Under the pieces are notes generated by a model. That model was not told where the DNA came from, ran no database searches, and saw only the letters and a list, made by a program, of their open reading frames with translations. From Streptomyces corallincola (GTDB lineage Bacteria > Actinomycetota > Actinomycetes > Streptomycetales > Streptomycetaceae), in assembly GCF_019104725.1 (NCBI RefSeq), contig NZ_JAHRXF010000008.1, forward strand, positions 1-64,000: DNA of 64,000 nucleotides. The letters run 5' to 3'. The translations under genes and the position numbers were made by a program. Shown one piece after another: positions 30,294 to 38,238 of this stretch; within the stretch, counting starts at the first letter, position 1, and the number at the start of each line of letters is the position of its first letter.

Positions 30294-31961
30294 CTACTTC
30301 AGCGCGCTCGACACCAGCCGGGCCACAGCCCGCACCCGAGGCCGGGCCAAGGTCCTCAGGGCGGGCCGGAGCACGCGGGACGTGATGCCCACCGGAGTCC
30401 AGCGGAGTTGCAGGCGGCCGGGGTTTCGGGGTTCGGGTTCCAGGGTGAGGGTGTGGGGGGCGGTGCCGGAGCGGTAGGGGAGGCGGGCGGTGGAAGTGGG
30501 GAGGGAGAGGGGGGCCAGCAGGATGCCGGTGTGGGCGAGGCCCTGCTGGGTGAGGCGGAGGACGGGGTGCCGGGTGCCGCTGAAGCCGTGCAGGGGGATG
30601 GCGGCGGCGCCGGGGTCCAGGGTCACCCGCCCCTCGAAGACCCCCGGCCGCACCGGACTCAGCCGGAACGGCACCGTCAGACGGCGGCGGCCCGGCGTCA
30701 GCAGCAGGGACGCGCGCTGCGGCCCGACGGGCAGCCGCAGACCGGGATCGTAGGTGCGGACGGCCAGCCGCAGCGAGGCACCCGGCCCGGTCTCCACCGA
30801 GGTGATCTCGTGCCGGAAGTACGCCCCGGAGAACGGCCGCGTCTCCAACTCCATGTCGGACAGGTCCAGTTCACGGCGGGCCCGCTCCGTGTCCGGTACC
30901 GAGTCCCCCCAGTACACCACCCCCGAAGCTCCCTCCGCCGTCACCTCCCGGGGCCCCACCTGATGCCCCAACCCCCGTGCCGCGAGCCGTACTTCGGCCG
31001 TCCGTCCCTGCCGCAGCAGCTCCAGCACGACCCGTTCGGGCCGTGGTAGCCGGGCGTACGCGCCCTCGGCCAGTGTGTCGAGGTACGGGTTCATGACGGC
31101 GCCGAAGGACTCCAGCCAGGCGTCGTCCCGGTAGGGCAGATCCCCGGCGTACATCCGGAAATCGTGCTTGAGGAACTTGTAGTCCTTGTCCTCGCGCAGC
31201 GCCCCGTGCCCGTTGTCCAGCAGGAACGCGTCGATGAGCCGCTGCACGCGTACCCGGTCCTCGACGTTGGAGATCTTGTGCCGCTGGTTGGAGATGGAGG
31301 CGGCGGAGGCGTCGGCGTAGGGCTCGATGTACCAGACGTACACCGGCTCGGGGATCACGGTGAACGCGCGGGCCAGGCAGTACGCCTGGGCGGAGAACAG
31401 CTGGTCCTCGTAGTGGATGCCCTCGGGGAAGCGCAGCCGGTGCCGGTCGAGGAAGGCGCGGGCGTACATCTTGCTGGTGGAGAGGTGCTCGAAGAACAGC
31501 CGGGGGTCGTCCGCGATGCCCTCGACCGTGCGCCGCTCGGCGACGAGGTGCGGCATCCAGGTGGAGCGGCGCCCGTTGTCCACGCGGACCCGCCGCACCG
31601 CGCCCATCGTGAAGTCCACGTCCCGTTCGCGGTGTGCGGCGAGCAGCGACTCGACCGCGCGCGGCGGGAGTTCGTCGTCGCTGTCGAGGAACATCAGATA
31701 GGGCGCGCGGGCGATCTCGACGGCGCGGTTGCGCGGCGCGCTGCACCCGCCGCTGTTCTCGGGCAGCCGCAGATAGCGGATGCGATCGTCCTGAGTGACC
31801 AACTCCCGTGCAACGGAGGGTGTTTCGTCCGTGGAGTGGTCGTCGCTGATGATGATCTCGATGTTCGCGTGGGTCTGCGCCCGCAGGGAGGCGACCGCAC
31901 GGGGCAGCCGGGCCGCGTCGTTGTAGACGATGACCGTGACCGTCACGTCGGGGGTCGTCAT
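30294..31961 (-). CDS. Family 2 glycosyltransferase with C-terminal extension
   Basis: A 555-residue protein. Residues 5-230 form a GT-A fold (VTVTVIVYNDAARLPRAVAS, DDHSTD, and the metal-binding LMFLDSDDELPPRA). The rest includes a helical part and a ~180-residue beta-rich C-terminal domain of unknown role. It probably adds a sugar from a nucleotide donor to a wall polymer. The ATG overlaps the stop of the upstream TagF-like gene (ATGA), so the two are coupled. The stop codon lies in a 22-base direct repeat. A longer open frame upstream is antisense-like and rejected. Confidence 0.88.
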   Translation of the reverse strand: MTTPDVTVTVIVYNDAARLPRAVASLRAQTHANIEIIISDDHSTDETPSVARELVTQDDRIRYLRLPENSGGCSAPRNRAVEIARAPYLMFLDSDDELPPRAVESLLAAHRERDVDFTMGAVRRVRVDNGRRSTWMPHLVAERRTVEGIADDPRLFFEHLSTSKMYARAFLDRHRLRFPEGIHYEDQLFSAQAYCLARAFTVIPEPVYVWYIEPYADASAASISNQRHKISNVEDRVRVQRLIDAFLLDNGHGALREDKDYKFLKHDFRMYAGDLPYRDDAWLESFGAVMNPYLDTLAEGAYARLPRPERVVLELLRQGRTAEVRLAARGLGHQVGPREVTAEGASGVVYWGDSVPDTERARRELDLSDMELETRPFSGAYFRHEITSVETGPGASLRLAVRTYDPGLRLPVGPQRASLLLTPGRRRLTVPFRLSPVRPGVFEGRVTLDPGAAAIPLHGFSGTRHPVLRLTQQGLAHTGILLAPLSLPTSTARLPYRSGTAPHTLTLEPEPRNPGRLQLRWTPVGITSRVLRPALRTLARPRVRAVARLVSSALK

Positions 31962-34153
31962 GCGGTGGCCTCCTCGGGCGTCGGGGCGGGGGTACGGGCG
32001 TCCAGCGGCAGGACCGGCGGCAGCGCGGACTCGGGCTCCCCGAGGAACACCCGCCGTACGACCCGCTCGGCGGCGCGCCCGTCGTCGTACTCGCAGAACC
32101 GGCGGCGGAAGGCGGCCCGCGCCTTCGCGCCGCTCTCGTCGCGCCAGGCTCCCGAGGTGAGAATCTCGGTCAACTCCTCCTGGGTGCGGGCGACATGGCC
32201 GGGTGACTCGGCCATCAGGTCGAAGTAGACACCGCGCGTGGTGCGGTACGTCTCCCAGTCGTCCGCGAAGACGACGATCGGGCGGTCCAGGTTGGCGTAG
32301 TCGAACATGATCGAGGAGTAGTCGGTCACCAACGCGTCGGCGGCCAGGCAGAGTTCCTCCACGGGATCGTAGGAGGAGACGTCGATGATGCGCCCCGAGC
32401 GGCGCAGCCCGGTCAGCGGGGAGGCGGCGCCGCCGTAGAAGTAGTGGGCGCGGACCAGCAGGACCGTGTTCTCGCCGAGCCGGTCGGCCAGCGCGGCGAG
32501 GTCGAGCCGGGGGGTGAACCCGGCCTCGTAGTCGCGGTGGGTCGGCGCGTAGAGGACGGCGGTGCGGCCGGGGGCGATGCCGAGCCGGTCGCGGGCGGCG
32601 CGCACGTCGGCCGAACGGGCCGTGTAGAACACGTCGTTGCGCGGATAGCCGTGGTCCAGCGAGGTGTAGCGGGCCGGGTAGGCGCGCTCCCACATGCGGG
32701 TGGAGTGGCTGTTGGCGCTGACGCTGTAGTCCCAGCGGTCGATGCGGGCGAGCAGCGCGGCGAAGTCCAGGCCCTTGGCGGCGGCCGGGTGGTCCATCTG
32801 GTCCAGGCCCATCCGCTTGAGCGGGGTGCCGTGATGGGTCTGGAGGTGGACCGCGTCCGGCCGTTTCACCACCGCGCCGGGGAAGTTGACGTTGTTCACG
32901 AGGTACCGTGCACCGGCCAGCGTCTCCCAGTACCGCCGGGTGCCGGGTACGACATGGTCGGTGCCGGGCGGCAGCAGGGCCGCGTTCTCCTTCGCCACCA
33001 CCCACACCTGCCGTACGTGCGGGGCGAGTTCGCCGAGCTTGGCGGCGATCGCCGCCGGGTTGCAGGACACGCCCCGGTCCCAGTAGGCCGCGAACACCGC
33101 CAGCTGGGGATCGACCGGCTGGTCCAGTGCCCGCCGGTACTGGTGGTCGCGGAGCCGGGTGCCCATCTGCCGCTTCCGCGACCGTACGGTCTTCCGGGTC
33201 GCCCGGCGCGCCCGGTTCACGGTCTGGAGCGCGCGGTAGCGGGTGTACGCGCCCTCCTCCAGCAGCGCGTGCCGTACGCCCTCCAGGCCCGCCGGGCGTT
33301 GGTGCCCCTCGGGGCGCCAGCGCAGCGCGGCCAGCGAGGCGCGCCGGAAGAACTCGCGGGCGACCGCCTCGGGCAGGTCTTCGCGGGCGAAGACCCGGAT
33401 CAGGTCGCGGACCATCAGGTCGTACAGGACGGTACGGGCCTTGCCCCGGTCCCTGGTGAGGGGGAGCAGCGTCTCGTAGTGGCCGACCAGGGCGAGCCGG
33501 TCCTCCGGGGTGCGCTCCGGGAGGCTTTCCGGGCGCAACACCCGTTGTTCGTAGGCGACTTGGTTGAGGCAGGCGACCCGGTCGGCGCGCAGCAGAGCGG
33601 CGCGGGCGGCGTACGGCTCGTCGGAGGTGGTGCGCAGGTCCTCGTGGGCGTGCCAGAACGCGGCGCGCAGCACGCGGGTGCCGAGCAGCGGGGTGAGCCG
33701 GAGCAGGGCGGCGGCCGGGTCGGGCGGGAGGGCGGCGCGTCCGGCGGCGGCGAGCAGGCGGCCGTCGCGGGAGGGGGCGGCCGCCGTGCGCCAGGTGGTG
33801 GTGACGTGGTCGGTGAGCAGGACGTCCACGGTGTCGTCCAGCTCGGCCAGGCGCTCGGTGATCAGCCGGGGGGCGCCCGCCGGGAGGCCGTCCTTGGCGT
33901 GGACGAAGTGCAGCCAGCGGCCGGTGGCCCGCGCGGCGCCCGCCGTCCGCGCCTCGGGGTCTCCGGTGCCGTCCGGCAGCGCGAGGACGACCGTATCGGG
34001 GGCGTGCCGCTCGGCGGTCTCGCGGGCCCAGTCGCCCACGGCGGCGACGATCACCTCGGTGTCGGGGAGGGGATGCGCCGCCAGGGAGTCCAGCAGTTCG
34101 GTCAGACGCCCCTGGGTGTTCGGTCCGTGGACGATCACGCTGAGCTGGGGCAT
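31958..34153 (-). CDS. TagF-like glycerophosphotransferase with GT2-like N-terminus
   Basis: A 731-residue two-domain protein. The N-terminal ~240 residues resemble a family 2 glycosyltransferase without a clear DxD (MPQLSVIVHGPNTQGRLTEL). The C-terminal part, from about residue 360, is a CDP-glycerol glycerophosphotransferase domain with THHGTPLK (His441), RWDYSVSANSHST, GYPRNDV, VRAHYF (His570) and DYSSIMFDYANLDRP. Both histidines essential in TagF-type enzymes are in place. It probably polymerises or primes a teichoic-acid-like chain at the inner membrane face. Start behind GAAGGAG. An AT-rich patch upstream is its likely promoter. Confidence 0.9.
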   Translation of the reverse strand: MPQLSVIVHGPNTQGRLTELLDSLAAHPLPDTEVIVAAVGDWARETAERHAPDTVVLALPDGTGDPEARTAGAARATGRWLHFVHAKDGLPAGAPRLITERLAELDDTVDVLLTDHVTTTWRTAAAPSRDGRLLAAAGRAALPPDPAAALLRLTPLLGTRVLRAAFWHAHEDLRTTSDEPYAARAALLRADRVACLNQVAYEQRVLRPESLPERTPEDRLALVGHYETLLPLTRDRGKARTVLYDLMVRDLIRVFAREDLPEAVAREFFRRASLAALRWRPEGHQRPAGLEGVRHALLEEGAYTRYRALQTVNRARRATRKTVRSRKRQMGTRLRDHQYRRALDQPVDPQLAVFAAYWDRGVSCNPAAIAAKLGELAPHVRQVWVVAKENAALLPPGTDHVVPGTRRYWETLAGARYLVNNVNFPGAVVKRPDAVHLQTHHGTPLKRMGLDQMDHPAAAKGLDFAALLARIDRWDYSVSANSHSTRMWERAYPARYTSLDHGYPRNDVFYTARSADVRAARDRLGIAPGRTAVLYAPTHRDYEAGFTPRLDLAALADRLGENTVLLVRAHYFYGGAASPLTGLRRSGRIIDVSSYDPVEELCLAADALVTDYSSIMFDYANLDRPIVVFADDWETYRTTRGVYFDLMAESPGHVARTQEELTEILTSGAWRDESGAKARAAFRRRFCEYDDGRAAERVVRRVFLGEPESALPPVLPLDARTPAPTPEEATA

Positions 34154-34193
34154 CGCCGGGGTCTCCTTCGGCTGGATGTCGTCTCGGAGGGCA

Positions 34194-34239
34194 CCTTTCT
34201 TAACATACTGTCATTAGGCAGATAAAAGGGATAATTACG
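34194..34239 (-). promoter_or_regulatory. AT-rich promoter-like patch before the TagF-like gene
   Basis: About 46 bases (CTTTCTTAACATACTG ... AAAAGGGATAATTACGG) are mostly A/T in a region otherwise near three-quarters GC. They end about 40 bases upstream of the TagF-like start. TATGTT and TAATTA words occur on the minus strand, but no textbook -35/-10 pair with 17-18 base spacing can be set. Confidence 0.45.
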
Positions 34240-34240
34240 G

Positions 34241-34390
34241 CGCGGGTCGGGTGAGGGGGCCGGCGGCGCACGCGGTGAGGGGCCGACGGCATACGTGGTG
34301 AGGGGCTCGGCGGTACCCGTGCGGAGGGGACCGCCGGGTACACGCACGGAGCGGGCCCGGCGGTATGCGCACGGAGGGGGCGCCGCGATC
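34241..34390. repeat. Degenerate ~25-base tandem repeat
   Basis: Five to six units, read on the minus strand as CCCCTCCGTGCGCATACCGCCGGG and variants, fill the gap between the ABC ATPase stop and the promoter of the TagF-like gene. Nearer the stop, GGCTTGGA is repeated twice in tandem. No gene is seen in the 290-base gap. Confidence 0.65.
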
Positions 34391-34443
34391 GGCACCCCCT
34401 CCCCGAACCCGCCGGGACTCCAAGCCTCCAAGCCCCTCGCGGG

Positions 34444-35355
34444 CTACTTCTTCTTGTCGCCCGTGAACGCCTCGTACGCCTGCATGACGTCCTCCGTCGG
34501 CCCGTCCATGCGCAGCTCGCCGCGCTCCAGCCAGAGCACCCGCTCGCAGGTGTCCCGGATGGACTTGTTGTTGTGGCTGACCAGGAACACGGTGCCCGCG
34601 CTCTGCCGCAGCTCGCGGATGCGTTCCTCGGAGCGCTTCTGGAAGGAGCGGTCGCCGGTGGCGAGGGCCTCGTCGATCAGCAGTACGTCGTGGTCCTTGG
34701 CGGCGGCGATGGAGAACCGCAGGCGGGCGGCCATGCCGGAGGAGTACGTCCGCATCGGCAGCGTGATGAAGTCGCCCTTCTCGTTGATCCCGGAGAAGTC
34801 CACGATGTCCTGGTACCGCTGCCGTACCTGCTCGCGGGACATGCCCATCGCCAGGCCGCCCAGGTACACGTTGCGCTCGCCGGTGAGGTCGTTCATCAGG
34901 GCCGCGTTCACGCCGAGCAGCGAGGGCTGGCCGTGCGTGTAGATGTGCCCGCGCTCCACCGGGAGCAGGCCAGCGATCGCCTTGAGCAGGGTGGACTTGC
35001 CGGAGCCGTTGGTTCCGATGAGGCCGATCGCCTCGCCCTTGTAGGCGACGAACGACACCTTCTTCACCGCGTGCACCAGCCGGACGCCCGCCGCCTTCTC
35101 GGCCTGCCTGCGGCGCATGATGCGGTTGAGCGCGGCGGTGGCGGTGCCCCGCCCGGCGCCGGTGCCGTTGACGCGGTAGACGATGTCCACGTCCTCGGCG
35201 ACGACGGTGGGGACGCGCTCGCCCCGCGCGTCCTCGGGGGACTCGGCACTGCCCGGGGTCCACTCGGCGGTGTGGCCCCCGGACGCGCGGTCTTCGGCAG
35301 CCGTACGTCCGTCGGTGATGAACTCGATCGCGTGCTCGGAGGTCTGCTCAGCCAC
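34444..35355 (-). CDS. TagH-like ABC transporter ATPase (wall polymer export)
   Basis: A 303-residue ATPase. A ~75-residue acidic N-terminal extension precedes the nucleotide-binding domain with Walker A GTNGSGKST (about 124-132), signature YSSGMAARL, Walker B HDVLLIDEAL and the switch His in VSHNN. The sequence groups with TagH/RfbB/Wzt-type polysaccharide exporters, which move undecaprenyl-linked teichoic acid or O-antigen across the membrane. It has a GTG start behind GAGGAG and overlaps the permease gene by 8 bases. No C-terminal substrate-binding module is present. Confidence 0.92.
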   Translation of the reverse strand: MAEQTSEHAIEFITDGRTAAEDRASGGHTAEWTPGSAESPEDARGERVPTVVAEDVDIVYRVNGTGAGRGTATAALNRIMRRRQAEKAAGVRLVHAVKKVSFVAYKGEAIGLIGTNGSGKSTLLKAIAGLLPVERGHIYTHGQPSLLGVNAALMNDLTGERNVYLGGLAMGMSREQVRQRYQDIVDFSGINEKGDFITLPMRTYSSGMAARLRFSIAAAKDHDVLLIDEALATGDRSFQKRSEERIRELRQSAGTVFLVSHNNKSIRDTCERVLWLERGELRMDGPTEDVMQAYEAFTGDKKK

Positions 35356-36265
35356 GGCCGTAGGTCTCCTCAGCCTTCCAGAAGTAGATGAAGCCGCCGA
35401 CGCCCGCGACCAGGGCCCAGCCCAGCGCGACCGGCCACACGTGCGGCGGGAGCTGATTGGCGTGGAAGCTGTCGATCAGGGCGTACCGCATCAGGTCGAT
35501 GTAGACGGCGGCCGGGTTGGTCTGGAGCAGTACGAGCACGATGTGCGGCAGGTCGTCGGACTTGGTGATCCGGTCGATGCTCCACATCACGCCGGACACG
35601 TACATCCAGGTGCGCAGCACGAACGGCATCAGCTGGGCGATGTCCGGGGTCTTCGCGCCCATCCGGGCCACGATCATGGACACGCCCGTGTTGAACACCG
35701 ACTGGAGCAGCAGCGCCGGGATCACCAGCAGCCAGGACGCGGAGACGGGCACGCCGAAGCAGAGCAGGATCACGATGAGCGCGGCCATCGAGAACATCAG
35801 CTGCTGGAGCTGCTGGAGCGCGAAGGAGATCGGCAGCGCGGCGCGCGGGAAGTGCAGGGCGCGCACCAGCCCCAGGTTTCCGGCGATGGCGCGGGTGCCC
35901 GCCATGATCGAGCTCTGCGTGAACGTCCAGATGAAGACGCCCGTCACCAGGAACGGGATGTAGTCCGGGACGTGCTGCTTGGTGCCGAGCAGGACACCGA
36001 AGATGAAGTAGTAGACGGCCGCGTTCAGCAGTGGCGTCATCACCTGCCAGACCTGGCCGAGCTTCGCCTGGCTGTACTGCGCGGTGAGCTTGGCGGTGGC
36101 GAACGCGGTGATGAAGTGGCGCCGGTCCCAGAGCTGGCGGACGTACGCCGGGAGGGAGGGACGGGCACCGCTGACGGTCAGGCCGTGCCGGGCGGCCAGG
36201 GCCGAGAGGTCCTCGTCGGCGGGGGGCGCCTGGATCGGGGGCGGTGTGTGGAGTACCTGGCTCAC
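35348..36265 (-). CDS. TagG-like ABC transporter permease
   Basis: A 305-residue ABC-2 permease with a cytoplasmic amphipathic N-terminal part (residues 1-60) and six transmembrane helices (PLLNAAVYYFIFGVLLG, IPFLVTGVFIWTFTQSSI, LMFSMAALIVILLCFGVPV, LVIPALLLQSVFNTGVSMI, and two more). It pairs with the overlapping ATPase to export a lipid-linked wall polymer. GTG start. Its upstream region is shared with a divergent TetR gene, which may control it. Confidence 0.92.
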   Translation of the reverse strand: MSQVLHTPPPIQAPPADEDLSALAARHGLTVSGARPSLPAYVRQLWDRRHFITAFATAKLTAQYSQAKLGQVWQVMTPLLNAAVYYFIFGVLLGTKQHVPDYIPFLVTGVFIWTFTQSSIMAGTRAIAGNLGLVRALHFPRAALPISFALQQLQQLMFSMAALIVILLCFGVPVSASWLLVIPALLLQSVFNTGVSMIVARMGAKTPDIAQLMPFVLRTWMYVSGVMWSIDRITKSDDLPHIVLVLLQTNPAAVYIDLMRYALIDSFHANQLPPHVWPVALGWALVAGVGGFIYFWKAEETYGRG

Positions 36266-36479
36266 ATCCGCTGCTTTCGCTCGGGGGAGGGGTCGGGTGC
36301 GGGGTGGTGTCCGGCTGCCGCCGGGCCGACGGCGTCGCGTGCCCGTTCGCCCGGCGTTTCCTTACGCTTCGCTTCACGTTCTCTTACGTCGGGACGGGAC
36401 CGTATCGTCGCAACGGGAGAGTAGATCCATCGCACGCCGGAACGCAACCGTTCCGTCGTCACGCCCTATGCTGGTCCGT
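36266..36479. promoter_or_regulatory. Divergent region TagG / TetR
   Basis: 214 bases between the export permease and the TetR regulator. CTTACG/CTTTCGCT words repeat around 36359-36390. The inverted repeat described separately lies near the TetR start. Promoters for both directions must lie here. Confidence 0.4.
36438..36455. promoter_or_regulatory. Candidate TetR operator
   Basis: CGGAACG-CAAC-CGTTCCG is a perfect 7-base inverted repeat with a 4-base centre. It ends 25 bases before the TetR start codon, where an autorepressor usually binds. Confidence 0.5.
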
Positions 36480-37106
36480 ATGACTACCGACGCCGACGAG
36501 GCCCCGAAGCGCGCGCGCCGCCGGGCCCCCGCCGGGGCCGCCGTGCTCCGCGAGGACGTGACCGAGGCCATCCGCGCGGCCGTCTTCGAGGAACTGGCCA
36601 CCGTCGGGTACGCCAGGATGTCCATCGAGGGCATCGCGCGCCGCGCGGGCGTCGGCAAGACGGCCGTCTACCGGCGCTGGCGGTCCAAGCTGCACCTGGT
36701 GCTCGACGTGGTCTCCGCGATGGCCGTCCTCGGCCTCCCGGCCCCCGACACCGGCTCCCTGGAGGGCGACCTCCGGCTCCTCTACGAGGTCACCTCGCGC
36801 GCCCTGCGCCACCCGGTCGCCTCGCAGATCATCCCCGACCTCCAGGCGGAGGCGGCCCGCAACCCCGAGATCGCCGAGGCCCTCCAGAAGGCCGTCCGCG
36901 ACGGTCAGGACGGCGTCGCCAGCGGCATCGTCGCCGCCGCCGTCCGCCGGGGCGACATCCGCCCCGACGCCGACCCCGCCCTCGCCCTCGACCTCATCTC
37001 CGGCCCCCTGTACTGGCGTTCCCTCGTCATCCGCGCCCCGCAGCTCCCGAAGGACTACCTGCCCAACCTGGCCCGCGCCACGGCGGGCGCGCTGGCGGCG
37101 CTGTGA
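36480..37106 (+). CDS. TetR/AcrR family regulator
   Basis: A 208-residue repressor. The DNA-binding domain (about residues 22-70) shows VTEAIRAAVFEELATVGYARMSIEGIARRAGVGKTAVYRRWRSK, here cited as helices 1-3. The C-terminal helical domain carries IRPDADPALALDLISGPLYWRSLV, typical of the TetR_C_11-like group; its ligand is unknown. An ATG four codons earlier (MLVR) is possible. It is divergent from the TagGH-like exporter, and a perfect inverted repeat lies just upstream. Confidence 0.9.
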   Translation: MTTDADEAPKRARRRAPAGAAVLREDVTEAIRAAVFEELATVGYARMSIEGIARRAGVGKTAVYRRWRSKLHLVLDVVSAMAVLGLPAPDTGSLEGDLRLLYEVTSRALRHPVASQIIPDLQAEAARNPEIAEALQKAVRDGQDGVASGIVAAAVRRGDIRPDADPALALDLISGPLYWRSLVIRAPQLPKDYLPNLARATAGALAAL

Positions 37107-37273
37107 GTCCGTTTGGATGCCGGTGAGTTGACGGGGGCGGGGGGCAACGGGCGTTGCGTTCAGGGGAGTCGGCGGGGCGCGGCACGGCGTGGCGGGCCAT
37201 GACCCGGAGTACGTCCCGACCGGTCCGTCGTCCTGGGCCCGCGTGGTGTGCGTCGGCTGAGGGAACCGGTGGC

Positions 37274-38212
37274 TTACTGGGCCAACTGCTCAGCCAAAGA
37301 TGCTAGTTCGGGCGCCCGGAGCACCCGGTCGCCGAAGCCCGGCAGGGGTACGTGAAGGGCGGCCGTCCAGCGGGCCGGGATCGACGCGGCGCCGTACACC
37401 GCTCCCGCCAGTGTGCCGGTGACCGCTGCCACGGTGTCCGTGTCACCGCCGAGGTCCACCGCCGCGCGCACCGCGTTCTCGTAGGTGGAGGTCGTCCGCA
37501 GCGCCCAGACCGCCGAGCCGAGGCAGGGCCAGACGGCGCCGTTGAACTCCGTCGCTTCGTCGGGGTGCCAGTCGGGGGCGAGGACAGTGGCGTAGCGGGG
37601 GCGGTGTTCCGGCACGAGTGCCGCGAGGATGTCCGGTAGGGCGGACAGCGGGTCGGCGCCGGTGAGGGCGACCCGGACCAGTTCGTGCAGGACGGCGGTG
37701 CCCTCCCAGGCCGCCGGGTCGCCGTGGGTGAGGGCGGAGAGACGGCGGGCCGCGTCCATCGTGGCCGTGCTGCCGTGGCGGGCGAAGTGCACCGCCGAGG
37801 GGGCGGCCCGCATCAACGCGCCGTTCCCCGCCGCGCGTTGGTTCGACGCGAAGTGCAGGGCCGCCGCCGTGTCCCAGGGGGCGCCGCCGGTCAGCACCGC
37901 CTCCGTCTGGAGGCCGATGTCCTTGGGGTCGGCCGCCGCCCAGCGCCGGAACCGGTCGAACACGTCGGCCGGGTCCAGGCCGCCGCGCTCCCGCAGCGAC
38001 TCGGCGGTCAGGACGGCCAGTTGCGTGTCGTCCGTCGCCTCGCCGGGGTCCCAGCCGCCGCCCCCGCACATCTCACCGCCCTGCCCACGCACCGGGAACC
38101 GCGCCGAGAACGCTCCCTCCGGGCCGAACTCGAAGGGAGCCCCGAGCGCGTCGCCCACCGCGGAGCCGAGTACGGCGCCGATGGCGCGGTCGGTACGGGA
38201 GGTCGTGGACAT
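37274..38212 (-). CDS. ADP-ribosylglycohydrolase family protein
   Basis: A 312-residue all-helical hydrolase of the DraG/ARH family. Metal-site motifs are GSAVGDALGAPFEF near the N-terminus, GEATDDTQLAVL (the acidic triad), AAGNGALMRAAPSAV and DLGGDTDTVAAVTGTLAGA near residue 255. It removes ADP-ribose from a protein, nucleic acid or small molecule; the target is not readable here, and no ADP-ribosyltransferase gene is adjacent. It lies 26 bases before a GT2 gene on the same strand. Confidence 0.92.
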   Translation of the reverse strand: MSTTSRTDRAIGAVLGSAVGDALGAPFEFGPEGAFSARFPVRGQGGEMCGGGGWDPGEATDDTQLAVLTAESLRERGGLDPADVFDRFRRWAAADPKDIGLQTEAVLTGGAPWDTAAALHFASNQRAAGNGALMRAAPSAVHFARHGSTATMDAARRLSALTHGDPAAWEGTAVLHELVRVALTGADPLSALPDILAALVPEHRPRYATVLAPDWHPDEATEFNGAVWPCLGSAVWALRTTSTYENAVRAAVDLGGDTDTVAAVTGTLAGAVYGAASIPARWTAALHVPLPGFGDRVLRAPELASLAEQLAQ

Positions 38213-38238
38213 GGCGGGAGCCTACGGCTGGTCGTGCC

